Source of the DNA: Mytilus trossulus
Lineage: Eukaryota > Mollusca > Bivalvia > Mytilida > Mytilidae
Direction of reading: 5' to 3'
Length of the DNA: 64,000 nt
NCBI RefSeq assembly: GCF_036588685.1
Contig: NC_086381.1
Coordinates: 68,579,436 to 68,643,435, forward strand
Positions within the stretch are counted from its first letter, which is position 1. The number at the start of each line of letters is the position of its first letter. The translations under genes and the position numbers were made by a program. Positions 1 through 10,191 of this stretch are shown here, one piece after another. The notes below the pieces were generated by a model that saw nothing but the letters and a program-made list of their open reading frames with translations, did not search any database and was not told where the DNA came from.

Positions 1-636
1 AGTGCCGTTGTTTAAACACTTGAGACCTAGCCTATGTGAACACCTGAAAACGGCATTGAGAGCCCAGTGCCCGTGTTTAAACACTTGAGACCTAGCCTCT
101 GTGAACACTTGAAAACGGCATTGAGAGCCTAGTGCCAGTGTTTAAACACTTGAGACCTAGCCGCTGTGAACACTTGAAACGGCATTGGGAGCCTAGTGCC
201 TGTGTTTAAACACTTGAGACCTAGCCTCTGTGAACACTTGAAAACGGCATTGAGAGCCCAGTGCCCGTGTTTAAACACTTGAGACCTAGCCTCTGTGAAC
301 ACTTGAAAACGGCATTGAGAGCCTAGAGCCCGTGTTTAAACACTTGAGACCTAGCCTCTGTGAACACTTGAAAACGGCATTGAGAGCCCAGTGCCCGTGT
401 TTAAACACTTGAGACCTAGCCTCTGTGAACACTTGAAAACGGCATTGAGAGCCCAGTGCCCGTGTTTAAATACTTGAGACCTAGCCTCTGTGAACACTTG
501 AAAACGGCATTGAGAGCCTAGTGCCCGTGTTTAAACACTTGAAACCTAGCCTCTGTGAACACTTGAAAACGGCATTGAGAGCCTAGTGCCCGTGTTTAAA
601 CACTTGAGACCTAGCCTCTAGGAACAAGTGAAAACG
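1..636. repeat. 65 bp tandem repeat (about 10 copies)
   Basis: Units start with AGTGCC at 1, 66, 131, 195, 260, 325, 390, 455, 520 and 585, giving a 65 bp period with one 64 bp copy. The array is cut by the window edge and decays at about 600-636. Each unit carries the perfect palindrome GTGTTTAAACAC. Copies differ at only a few positions, so the array is homogenised or recent. Confidence 0.95.
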
Positions 637-1038
637 GGTCCGTGCAACATTTTAGTTGTATTGAAATTATGATATTTGTAGGAATATGCAAGGATATATA
701 CACGCCTATAAAAAAATCCTTGCATCTTCCTTTATAAATGTTTTTTATAGGGTTTCCCAGGATGTGTGTCTTATTTACTTATTTAATCTTATTGTGTGTG
801 CATTGTATTCAATTTTGTATTTAAAGAACCTGACCTGCATGGTTTGAAATGTACGTGCACATTAAATTTTTTGTCGAAAAGGGGAAAACCCCTTTTTCAT
901 TTTAACGAAATCGTGTATCTCAGTCATTGGGGTCCTGTGCTGTATTTTGTGACTATCGTTTGTCTTTGTTTTTTCATGTTTAGCCATGGCGTTGTCAATT
1001 TATTTTCGACTTAATAGTTTGGATGTCCCTTTGGTGTC
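637..1038. other. non-coding stretch with a dispersed repeat fragment
   Basis: No gene is seen. Positions about 960-1035 match a dispersed family (CATGGCGTTGTCAATTTATT followed by TTCGACTTA) that recurs near 12235, 15285 and 34315 in this window. The 72-codon ORF at 796-1014 reads through this repeat and is not credible as a gene. Confidence 0.6.
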
Positions 1039-1307
1039 CATACCTGCCAACTTTTCCAAATGCCCATGGGAGTTTTGCATGAAAGATGGCTGTAATAGTC
1101 CTAAAAATCCTTCAAGTGGGCCTGCAAATACATTTTAATGGGTTTTTTTTTTTTGCTTCTTCATACTTTCATAAGCTTAAAGTCATTGTAAAATTAATTG
1201 TTTTGTTTAAATTGTGGAAAAAATTGCTCTTTCAAATTTTCAGTTTGGGAGCCTCCACGGTGGAAATCCCCCCCCCCCCCCGCAAATAGTGGGAGTTGGC
1301 AGGTATG
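1039..1307. mobile_element. MITE-like element, 14 bp terminal inverted repeats
   Basis: CATACCTGCCAACT at 1039-1052 is repeated as its exact reverse complement at 1294-1307, bounding a 269 bp AT-rich body with no coding capacity. A run of 14 C lies at 1268-1281 near the right end. I infer a non-autonomous DNA transposon; no superfamily can be assigned. Confidence 0.75.
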
Positions 1308-1845
1308 GGTGTCTTAAGGAAAACTGCCTACCAGTATTTTATTGATTCATATATGTATAAATTATGAAAATTCAAAATTACATACATTACTTTAAATTTT
1401 TCATACTTTTTTAAAGTAGAACTTCAACACTAAGTCATGGTTAACAAAGAACAATAAGCTGTAAAGGGTAAAAAAAAAATGACTAGTGTAAAACTATTCG
1501 AACAGGAAAACCAAAGGTCTAATCTAAATTAACAAAAAAAAGAGAAACGAGAAGCATTTAAGAAACACGGCAACAAACGACAACCACTGCAGATTAGGTT
1601 CCTGTCTTATTTCCATTAATAAAATTCTCAACATAAAAAAAATACATTTTTTCTAAAATGTAATGTAATTTTCTGTAAGGTGCTTTGTTAATGGGTGTTC
1701 TGGTTTTTTTTAACATGTATAGTAAGACTAACCAAATTCTTGCAGAATCATATAGACATAAATGACCCGGAATAAACATATAAAAGAGCATTCCTAATTC
1801 AGCTATATTATGTTTTGAAACCTATTTTCAATTCAGTTGGCGGGT
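1308..1845. other. AT-rich non-coding stretch
   Basis: No gene is seen. A short fragment at about 1565-1605 (CAACAAACGACAACCACTG) belongs to the same dispersed family found at about 39180 in this window. Confidence 0.5.
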
Positions 1846-2107
1846 TTAATGAGGGGGGGGCAAGGGGTTTCACTGTTATGCTGTTATGGGGCATTTTAGT
1901 TCTTTGTTATCTGTTATTCTGAATATATATTTACTGTTAGCTGTTATTGTCTTATTCTTTGTTAGCTGTTATAGGACTATTTTCTATTTTGTTATCTGTT
2001 ATTGTGAGAATCTATTTGCTGTTAACTGTTATTGAAAATTGGAATGTTAGCATTTTGACAGCCAATCTTTCGTAGAAATAGAAGATAATTGAAAATTGTG
2101 ATTTGAA

Positions 2108-2146
2108 TGGATAATAGTCTCATTGGCACGCTTACCACATCTTCTT
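2108..2146 (+). repeat. dispersed short repeat, family B fragment
   Basis: The segment contains GTCTCATTGGCAC followed by CCACATCTTC, the hallmark of a family that recurs at least ten times in the window in both orientations. Confidence 0.7.
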
Positions 2147-2584
2147 ACAATATATATCTATTGGGGTCGTTCGCCCTGTATTTGCAGAAGAATTTCAGTA
2201 ACATACATCACACACACATATAAAATTAATTGGACCAAGGACCATTCCAGTATATTATTGTTATCCTTTGTAATAAATTCCATTGTCTGTGAACATGTAG
2301 CAATTTGTACAAATTATAATTCGCTTATTACTTGTACAATAACTTATAGATCTTATAGTATGGATTTTGTTATAAAAAAAGCATTGGTACACCCTATAGA
2401 TTTTTTTTATTCAATGACCACACAATACTCTTTATGTTGTACTATTACACCACTGTCCCTGATAAGGGGAGGATTGGAGCCTGGATTCAGTGGTTGTAGT
2501 TTGTTACTGTGTTACTAATTTTCTCGTTCCTTTTTTGTGGATAAATTAGGCAGTTAGTTTTCTTCTTTGAATTGTTTTACATTA

Positions 2585-2845
2585 CTAAGTGGTGTGGGTT
2601 TGAATTATGGATTTGGGAATTATACAACATCTTTTTCTTTTAGCATTTATATTAAAAGTGATACTCCCTCTCTTTTTATTTAAATGAAAGAGAACCCTGA
2701 CCACCATATTTTTTAAAAGCTTTTTAACTGCTTCACATGGCGAAAATTGAAGCTCAGAAACCAATGATGCAAATACAGATGTGACGTAAATACCCTTTTT
2801 AAAATCATCATACAGCTTCTCCAATGCTGTACCCAAATTTTCCAT
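2585..2845 (-). CDS. unidentified 86-codon ORF inside the 1846-3483 element
   Basis: The predicted protein begins with an amphipathic, helix-like stretch rich in Leu, Lys and Glu (residues 1-55, including EAVKKLLKN) and ends in a basic tail. I do not recognise it. It starts at an ATG with an in-frame stop just upstream, so it would be a complete small ORF. It could equally be chance, or a captured gene fragment carried by the element. Confidence 0.2.
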   Translation of the reverse strand: MENLGTALEKLYDDFKKGIYVTSVFASLVSELQFSPCEAVKKLLKNMVVRVLFHLNKKRGSITFNINAKRKRCCIIPKSIIQTHTT

Positions 2846-3544
2846 ATTCTATAATTTCACATAAGAATTGATTTTCCTCTAAGTTCAGTATTTTTGTGTG
2901 TTTTATTTATTTAATTTTTTATACATGATTGGTGTTTCACTTGATGTCATCCAAATTTTCACAACGTCCAATTTTTATTATACTATCTGAATTGTCACTT
3001 GAGTCAATTTCTATTATCAGAATAACCATAACTGGCATGTGTGTTTCAGTTACATGTCCTGTCTCCACTGATCTGGGTATTTTTGTGTTCTATAAGTAAG
3101 TTTTATATTGAGGTCACTTAAAAAAATACATATTGTGTGTTAACATCCCTACTATACTTATTGTACAAGTTACGGGAAAAAATCAACCAAGACAGAACTG
3201 CCTCAACGACCTCAAGACAACGTCTTGTTTACACAAATTACAATTTTCTAGGTCCATACCACAAGATATATACTAACATCTACGAGTCATCTACTGGATT
3301 GGTCCTGGACAGATTTATTTTCATATTTCATTTACTGTTATCTATTATTATCCTTTTTCAATTCCATGTTATCTGTTTTTCAACAAATCAATTCACTGTT
3401 TTGCTGTTATGGGGACCCCCCTTAGAAATTAGAAATTCACTGTTTTGCTGTTATGGGGACCCCCCTTGCCCCCCCCTCTTTAATGATAGTATCATATTAG
3501 ATACATTTTGATACATTCGGGTCCTGGTTATGTATTCCCTCTAT

Positions 3545-3640
3545 TAGACGGAAGTCTGTCAGTTACGGGGAATTTCAAATATAGAGCTAATTTAATTTGG
3601 AAAAACGAATCTCACTTCGCAATCGTGCATGGATTTCAGG
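3545..3640 (+). repeat. degenerate copy of the repeat at 4175-4332
   Basis: GACGGAAGTCTGTCAGTTACGG, then AATTTCAAA, then ACTTCGCAATC matches the order of motifs at 4182-4282 with substitutions. It lacks the hairpin insertion found in that copy. Confidence 0.6.
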
Positions 3641-4174
3641 CACATAATATAATAAAATAATTTACACTATCAAACAAGTTTTAAATCTGACTTTATTTTG
3701 CAAACTTTATAAAAAAAATATATATTCAAAACATTTAAACATTCTAGTGACAATGGAAAAATTACATTTACTAATTCTAATTATTTTGAATAAGCTGGGT
3801 TTACGAAATTTAAAAATAATTAAATTTATTGATTCTAAAGTATTTGCAGGGAGATAACTCTATATTCTTTCTTTTGATACGACTACATAAATTATCATAA
3901 CTGTAACTTGTGAAGATCTCAAAAAACCTAATATTATTTAACCCAATGACAGTCGCAGTTGTCACCAGACATGTGTCTTAACTTTGTTTTATAAAATGTA
4001 GGTCTTTGATAATTGCTATAAACATATTTTTTCACGTTTGATTGATGCTGTATGATAGACTCTGAGTCTGAGGATAGACTAGTTTAATCTAAGTTTTATT
4101 GATTTTAAAAATGACCAGTGAAAGATCGTATAATAGCTCATACATTCATATTCAGAATAGCATATGTGAATCTC

Positions 4175-4340
4175 CTCATGTTGACGGAAGTTTGTCAGTT
4201 TTGGGGATTTCAAAGATGGTACCAGTACATTGCTGGGTTGGCAAATTGTGAAAAAGGATTCTCCGAGTCTCTTCGCAATCATGGGTTCGAACAGGAACAT
4301 ATATATTAAGATAGACTGTTCCCAGGTTCGAATTAGGAAC
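4175..4340 (+). repeat. SINE-like repeat interrupted by a hairpin insertion
   Basis: This is a second copy of the family at 3545-3640. Its 3' part ends in TTCGCAATCATGGGTTCGAA, which resembles a tRNA TPsiC arm with a B-box (GGTTCGAA), and TTGGCAAATTG upstream is a weak A-box. A tRNA-derived SINE is possible but not shown. The 34 bp hairpin at 4292-4325 sits inside the B-box-like motif. Confidence 0.45.
4292..4325. mobile_element. 34 bp palindromic mini-insertion with 7 bp target duplication (copy 1)
   Basis: The insert begins CAGGAACATATATATTAAG and ends ACTGTTCCCAG. Its arms GGAACA and TGTTCC pair around an AT-rich centre. It is flanked by GTTCGAA at 4285-4291 and again at 4326-4332, a perfect 7 bp direct duplication. 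The same sequence, reverse complemented and with few changes, occurs at 6515-6547 with a different 7 bp duplication. Confidence 0.75.
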
Positions 4341-4667
4341 TTTATACTTTTAATAATTTTCATCATCAAACAAGGATGAGTTTATTTCTGTTTTACATTA
4401 ACGACCAACCAGGCGGTCTACACTCACGTGTCTACACTGCCACAGCAAAGTCTCTTGGGGATATTCAAGTCTCAAGTGGCCAAAACCACAAACCTAAAAA
4501 CCAAATAAACAGAACAATTTGATTCTATCCAGTTGTGTTAACCTGTTTCCAATCAAGTCCAACTTGATAGAATAATCATCATGTTAAATATTATCAGATA
4601 AATTGATAAACTATTTAGGTGCATAATATTGAAAAAATATTTATTTAGTGAAACTACAGTCAATTAT
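4333..4667. other. AT-rich non-coding stretch
   Basis: I see no gene, TIR or recognisable repeat here. Confidence 0.5.
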
Positions 4668-4685
4668 CCCCCCCCCCCCCCCCCC
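4668..4685. repeat. poly-C run (18 C)
   Basis: An uninterrupted C tract of 18 in AT-rich sequence. The exact length may be affected by sequencing or assembly. Confidence 0.9.
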
Positions 4686-5099
4686 AAAAATGAAACCGGA
4701 AAAAAAACAGTTATAAAAAGGGAGAAACAACACAGCACTTAATGATAATTGAAATATTGAATAATCAGTAAAATTGTAAAAGAGAATTATTCTACTACAC
4801 AGTGGTCTCACCAATGACTTGATTTGATCCAGATGTAGCATAGGTTTGTACCTGGCCAGTCCAAACCAAAGACTTGAAAATTGTCATTTGCTACTTCCGC
4901 ACTAAGTTCATATCATTTCAACATGTCTTCCTCCTGAATATGAACTTATCATGGCTGCCGTCTTGGTCCTGATTTTGCACTAAGCTTGCCACTGGATGTC
5001 ATGGTCTTTATCATCATTCCATAGTATCCTCAATTTAAAATTAATATTAAAATGATACAGACACTACAAACTGCTCAGAGTCTGAATTGACCAGTTTTT

Positions 5100-5357
5100 G
5101 TGCTCGACCAGTAAAATCGAGCACACATTTTACTCGACTAGTCTCGACATTTTCTCGACTGGACTTAACTGTACTTAAGTGTACTCGACTAGGTCTCGAC
5201 TTTACTTAATTAGTCTGAAATGGTCTTGACCAAGGGTAGACCTGTCTCGACTAGTCTCGACTCAGTCTGAACCAGTCTCGACTAGTCTCGACTCAGTCTG
5301 AACCAGTCTCGACTAGTCTCGACTCAGTCTGAACCAGTCTCGACCTGTCTCGACTAT
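5100..5357. repeat. TCGACTAGTC-type repeat with a 31 bp tandem core
   Basis: CAGTCTGAACC recurs at 5263, 5294 and 5325, a 31 bp period. Each unit contains AGTCTCGACTAGTCTCGACT, built from the palindrome GACTAGTC. The upstream part (5100-5250) is a decayed version made of CTCGAC(T/C)AG words. Confidence 0.9.
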
Positions 5358-5892
5358 GTGTCTTAATTTAATGTATTAATATCTGTGATTCAAACTGTCT
5401 TGACCTTTTTATATAGAGAAGGCCGATTTTTTCCATATACTGTTTTAAAAAAGTGTACAATTAAGGTACAGGTTTAAGAAATACTTTGCTGTGCTAATTA
5501 CATGTCTGACTTAACCTCAGTTATGTCATTAAGTGGGGCCTGTCGCTAATATAATTTTATGTTTCTTGTTGCGATCGTTGACATCGAAAATCTGATATGA
5601 ACCCCTTTTTCTCTGGTGTGATATCGGCAGAAAATGAGGAGAAACTATCTCATCGTATATACACATTCTTTTGACAAGAGTTTAATTTAGAGATTTCGTT
5701 AAAATAGATATAGCCCTAAATACTTGAACTATTTTCCTTTGTTGATTCCTACATCATGATGTATAGTGTCTAATTACTAGTACATGTACACAGTTAGTTT
5801 AAAGTTTAATGAAATAAAAGAGGTAAATGTTGATACCAATAGTTTACTCCAATCATAATTACGGACGATGTACTTTCCTTTTTACTGTGATT
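5358..5892 (+). repeat. 0.54 kb direct duplication, copy 1 (empty site)
   Basis: The segment from TGTCTTAATTTAATGTATTA to TTACTGTGATTAA is repeated at 6408-6980 with few substitutions. This copy carries only one AATTAAG (5459-5465) where the second copy carries the hairpin insertion between two AATTAAG. No coding content is apparent. It could be a segmental duplication or a pair of terminal direct repeats of a small retroelement; I see no clear primer-binding site or polypurine tract. Confidence 0.9.
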
Positions 5893-6407
5893 AAAAAAAA
5901 CGAGCAATGTTCTCAGTTTCTTCATACTTGGCGCAGGTCTGTTTTTCTTAAGCACCATCGATGAAGAGTTCGACTGAACACTTTGCAGATCTTTGCATAT
6001 CACCACAAAATTACAGATAACAGTATATAGCATTGTAATAATTCAACCATCATATAAGTCTGAACTTATTGAGTAATAAATTGTTCTTCGGCAAATATTT
6101 CATTAATACACAACAATAACTTATCTTTTTTCTGATTATGTGTAATCTAAAATAAGTTTGCTTTAACATTACAATTGTGTGACTTATATTTCATTTTGAT
6201 TTGCCGGTTTGATTTGGAAGAATGTCACTTTTCTGACTTGACCAGTACATGTAGCTGTGAATATTTAGCATTCATTTTGCTTTTTTTTATATAGCCTAAA
6301 ATTATTTATTTTTTGGTATTCTATATTTCAAATCAATTAATGTTTTACATGTCAACGGCATGTGAATTTTCATAATTTCACTAAATATTTATTTATGCAA
6401 CACTTGG
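5893..6407. other. unique spacer between the two direct repeats
   Basis: About 0.5 kb, AT-rich. A 75-codon minus ORF overlaps it (5806-6033) and runs into the duplicated segment. I see no gene. Confidence 0.5.
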
Positions 6408-6980
6408 TGTCTAAATTTAATGTATTAATATCTGTGATTCAAACTGTCTTGACCTTTTTATATAGAGAAAGCCGATTTTTTCCAGATACTGTTTTAAAAA
6501 AGTGTACAATTAAGCTGGGAACAGTATATTTAATATATATGTTCCTGAATTAAGGTACAGGTTTAAGAAATACTTTGCTGTGCTAATTACATGTCTGACT
6601 TAACCTCAGTTATGTCATTAAATGGGTCAGTCGCTAAAATAATTTTATGTTTCTTGTTGCGATCGTTGACATCGAAAATCTGATATGACCCCTTTTTCTC
6701 TGGTGTGATATCGGCAGAAAATGAGGAGAAACTATCTCATCGTATAGACACATTCTTTTGACAAGAGTTTATTCAGGGATTTCGTTAAAATAGATATAGC
6801 CCTAAATACTTGAACAATTTTCCTTCATTGATTCCTACAACATGATGTATAGTGTCTAATTACTAGTACATGTACACAGTTAGTTTAAAGTTTAATGAAA
6901 TAAAAGAGGTAAATGTTGATACCAATAGTTTACTCCAATCATAATTACGGTCGATGTACTTTCCTTTTTATTGTGATTAA
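6408..6980 (+). repeat. 0.57 kb direct duplication, copy 2 (filled site)
   Basis: Second copy of 5358-5892. It is longer by about 40 bp, explained by the 33 bp hairpin insertion plus a 7 bp target duplication at 6508-6554. Confidence 0.9.
6515..6547. mobile_element. 33 bp palindromic mini-insertion with 7 bp target duplication (copy 2)
   Basis: The insert begins CTGGGAACAGTATATTTAAT and ends ATATATGTTCCTG. It is flanked by AATTAAG at 6508-6514 and 6548-6554. The paralogous segment has a single AATTAAG at 5459-5465, so this is a true insertion with target duplication. Reverse complemented, it matches the element at 4292-4325. Confidence 0.85.
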
Positions 6981-8107
6981 TTCTTGAAGTAATGAATTTG
7001 ATTTTAAAACAACTCTCAGACATGAGTGGAAAACAACGCTGTTGACTGACACAAATATTAAATTTTTTATCTATTTTCCATAGCTCTATTCGATTATTTC
7101 TTAATCATTTTCACTTTTAGTCATACGAAGTAGCTAGATTGCAGTCTTGATTAGTCTTTGTTAGTAACGGAAAAAAAAACGATTCAAGATGACGACAATA
7201 GCGCAATAATTTTAATGGATCAGATGGACTGATCTACATCAGTGTATATAAAGTGCGAATCCAGCTAGTTCATTTTTACTGTTATATGCGGGTATGTCTA
7301 TTGTAGAATAAAGGATCATGGGAAAACTGTATTTGTTTACGTTTTGAAAATATCAAGTTAAGTGATTTGAAGGAAAGTTTTTAACATATTTTCGTTGTGA
7401 TATGTCTTTATAATATACAAACATAGCATTAAAGTTAAAATAAGTGTTATAAAAGCATCATAATATAGCATATCGATTATTGAAAGCGATCCATTTTATC
7501 TATAGATGCGACGAATTATCACTGTTAGTGCAGTCATTATTAATGTAGAATTTTCAAAGATGCGATGAATTTTTATTGTGGAATTATGTGATAAATGCAC
7601 TTGCAAAAAATGAAAAAACTTAGTTGATGACTTTAGAATTTATGATACATGCATTTTCAAATTGAAATACAAACTCCTCATTCATTCTTCATGAAATATA
7701 TTGCTTTTCAAACTTGTAACAAAAGCGATTCTCAAAATGAAAAATTCTAGATCCGCAAATGGATACTACCGCAGGGGTAAAACCATACACATTTGGGTTA
7801 TTGTACACGAAATGCAAAGCTACAATTCATTTTTGTTGATTTTAGACCCTTTGGAACTCTATGTGGGCTATTTCAGAAACTAGGCAAAAAATCCCCAAAC
7901 TAGATACACGGTTAGATTCAGCATGTCAACGAATCCCAAATATCTATATTAAAGGACGTTTGTCTATAAATTTGGACCCCACAAAATTGAAAAAGGGACC
8001 AAAAATAAAAAAAAAAAATGCATGCATCGGATACATTTGTTATTGAAGGAATGACTGTAACAATAGGATGAATATACAAAAATATCTTATTCTGGAGTCT
8101 CATTGAG
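6981..8107. other. AT-rich non-coding stretch
   Basis: No credible gene. Overlapping short ORFs of 60-61 codons at 7701-8103 on both strands lie in low-complexity sequence and have no recognisable domains. Confidence 0.5.
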
Positions 8108-8109
8108 GT

Positions 8110-8138
<29 letters not shown>
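8110..8138. repeat. poly-G run (29 G)
   Basis: Twenty-nine consecutive G on the plus strand. It is capable in principle of G-quadruplex formation. Its length is likely unstable, and a 92-codon ORF reading through it is spurious. Confidence 0.9.
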
Positions 8139-8140
<2 letters not shown>

Positions 8141-8450
8141 CTGATTCCGGATCCCGCTTACTGTTTTTGGCAGATTCCCATATTCCGCTTATTGTTTTGT
8201 CAGATTCCCGTATCCCGCTTATACTATGCTGTTCTCATTTTTTGTAATTATCAGTGTCCCGCTAGACTTCATTTCTCGTTTTTCACGACACAATCATTTG
8301 ACTTTCACCTGTCACGCTTGCAAAATATCGGCAATCCGGCGTCACGCTTATACCCAAATGCGACCCACTATTTTACTCTATTATGACTCATTATAAATAT
8401 ATTAAAAAAGTAGCGTGGATTTTTTTTTATCCCGTCTTTATCCCGTCTCG
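8139..8450 (+). repeat. degenerate TCCCGCTTA-rich repeat
   Basis: The words ATCCCGCTTA, TTCCGCTTA, GTCACGCTTA and TATCCCGTC recur with irregular spacing. The segment looks like a decayed tandem repeat; no gene. Confidence 0.55.
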
Positions 8451-8488
8451 TTTCGTTTTTGAGTCATATATAGATGTAGTACATGTAT

Positions 8489-8580
8489 GTGACAATGAGA
8501 CAACTCTCCATCCGAGTCACAATTTATAAAAGTAGACCATTATACGTCAAAATACAGTCTTGGCTCACACCGAACAGCAA
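8489..8580 (-). repeat. dispersed short repeat, family B
   Basis: CAATGAGACAACTCTCCATC is followed by AGACCATTATA, AGTCTTGGCTCACACCGAAC. It aligns antiparallel with 51182-51312. Confidence 0.8.
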
Positions 8581-8870
8581 GTTATAAACTGCTCCAGTGT
8601 AAAACCTTTTAAACTGGAAAACAGAGGTTCAATCTATATCAAGATGTACGTAATTAGTGGTGAAGTGTCATGGAAATGGATAAAAAAAATAAGGATAAAG
8701 ATCCGTATACGCTTTATAAGAAACTAAATGGAATACATTTGAAATACATGTTATTTCTATTGAATTTATTAGAGTGTTTTAAAACCAAACTTTCCTCCGC
8801 AAGTTAAATTTTATCAAATCTTTCTCTTACTTTATTTATTGTTTGAGCAAGTCGGCTACATTAAGGCTTT

Positions 8871-9110
8871 ACAGCTAATTTCCTAATGCATGTAAAGCAA
8901 ACCTTTGGTTGGCTTGCTTGCTTTGTTTGTTTAATTGTTCATACAAACTTTGTAAATAAGACATTTTTAAACAATATGAATAGGCAAAGTTTAACCTGTA
9001 TGTTTAATATTTGAATTAAATTGGGTGTTATCATAATGATTATCCAATAAAAGAAAAGCAAGCAAGTCAACTAAAGTCTTGCCCTACATGCTTAAAGAAA
9101 TGAGCTGTAA
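8871..9110. mobile_element. foldback/MITE element with about 65 bp imperfect inverted arms
   Basis: ACAGCTAATTTC, then GCATGTA, then GGCTTGCTTGCTTT on the left mirrors AAAGCAAGCAAGTC, then TACATGC, then GAAATGAGCTGT on the right. The interior is about 100 bp and non-coding. Confidence 0.7.
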
Positions 9111-9590
9111 TAGATAAAAAAATAAATAATTATACAGTGAAAATGCACCGCATATACAATACTAATGATTCGCTCCACAGTGAAAATGAAAGAATAGTAT
9201 CATTATTCGACAGTAAACATGACTAGCATTACGAAATCATCACTAGTGGAATTTAGTTAAATATGAAGAAACTGAATGACAAAACATATTCTACGTTATA
9301 CAACTTTATTGATTGTATTAAAATGAACATTTTTTACTGCAACAACATCTTACCTGTCAGCAGAGACATATATGATACATTATATGTCTCTGCTGTCAGT
9401 TATAAAGCACCTGCACGATCTGTTCGTGATATGTGCTAAATATTCACCTATTTTGGTATATATTTCACAGCTGGATGGCTTTAGGCGTGAAACTCCGCTC
9501 GCATCTCTTACTTTGTTTTATCATATATTTAGTACAAAATACAGCTATTTTGTATATCTAATAAAGGTTCTTTTTACCAGTCTGTATCAC
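9111..9590. other. non-coding stretch with one strong small hairpin
   Basis: CAGCAGAGACATATA at about 9360 and its complement TATATGTCTCTGCTG at about 9382-9396 form a 15 bp stem with an 8 nt loop. No gene is seen. The stem is short for a microRNA precursor. Confidence 0.6.
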
Positions 9591-9700
9591 CTATCCTGTA
9601 TCGCATACCCCGTATCGCATGGCTAAACCCGTATCGCATACCCCGTATCGCATGGTAAAACCCGTAATCCATGCCTTTTTTTTTTTTTTTTTTTTTTAAA
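9591..9700. repeat. CCCGTATCGCATG direct repeats followed by poly-T
   Basis: CGTATCGCAT occurs four times between 9598 and 9653, alternating with TACCC and GGCTAAACC spacers, and is followed by a run of about 22 T. The CCGTATC(G/A)CAT word is shared with the foldback element at 11485-11619. Confidence 0.8.
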
Positions 9701-10191
9701 CTTAAGTCAGTTTTTTTTGTGTTTTTTTTGCTTAAGAATTTTTTTTTTACGTCATTGTTTGGTATGTAACGTCACGAACATCAAGTTTTCATATTGTATG
9801 TGACGTCACGAACATCAAGTTTTTACCAAAAAAAATTTGGCACACTAAACGCAACTATAAAAAATACAAAACACTCAAAATTATACAATAATAAATCAAA
9901 ATATATTCAAAACAACAGATTGTAAGGAAACATAGGTGCTTCGTATAAATAATTGAGCAGTTATTTTAAAGCTTTGAAACAAGCCAAAAGCAGAATTGAA
10001 GGTAACCCAGTGCTATGGATCAGAAAACAGTTCATATTATATAAAACTCTTCTGTTGAAATATATTGTTACGGCCAGAAATCGCCTTTAAATTGTAGCCA
10101 ACAAAAGACACAAATCAATAGTAAAATTTAACAATATTTAATATACAAAAGTTTACAAAAGGTATTACAAAAATATTACTGTTAAGGTGGT
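9701..10191. other. AT-rich non-coding stretch
   Basis: The motif GACGTCACGAACATCAAGTTTT occurs twice in 9762-9822 in a small direct duplication. No gene is seen. Confidence 0.5.

Larger units (their letters stand above)
1846..3483. mobile_element. candidate non-autonomous element with G-rich terminal inverted repeats
   Basis: The left end reads TTAATGA, then eight G, then CAAGGGG (1846-1867). The reverse complement of the right end (3462-3483) reads TTAAAGA, eight G, CAAGGGG: 21 of 22 positions match. Both outer edges lie on TTAA. Just inside both ends are same-strand CTGTTAT-type repeats (1870-2040 and 3330-3460), and a 30 bp unit is duplicated near 3405 and 3437. The 1.64 kb body holds an 86-codon minus ORF (2585-2845). 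The element class is unknown; the TTAA edges are reminiscent of piggyBac-type insertion, but the termini do not match the usual piggyBac CCC start. Confidence 0.6.

Noticed and set aside
1-636. CRISPR array
   Set aside because: The 65 bp units repeat in full with no variable spacers, and the window is eukaryotic.
4280-4335. Intact tRNA gene
   Set aside because: GGTTCGAA resembles a B-box, but no acceptor stem or full cloverleaf can be drawn; at most a tRNA-derived SINE relic.
8108-8386. 92-codon ORF starting with poly-Gly
   Set aside because: Product of reading the 29-base G run and a degenerate repeat.
9358-9398. microRNA precursor
   Set aside because: The stem is only about 15 bp with an 8 nt loop, too short for a typical animal precursor.
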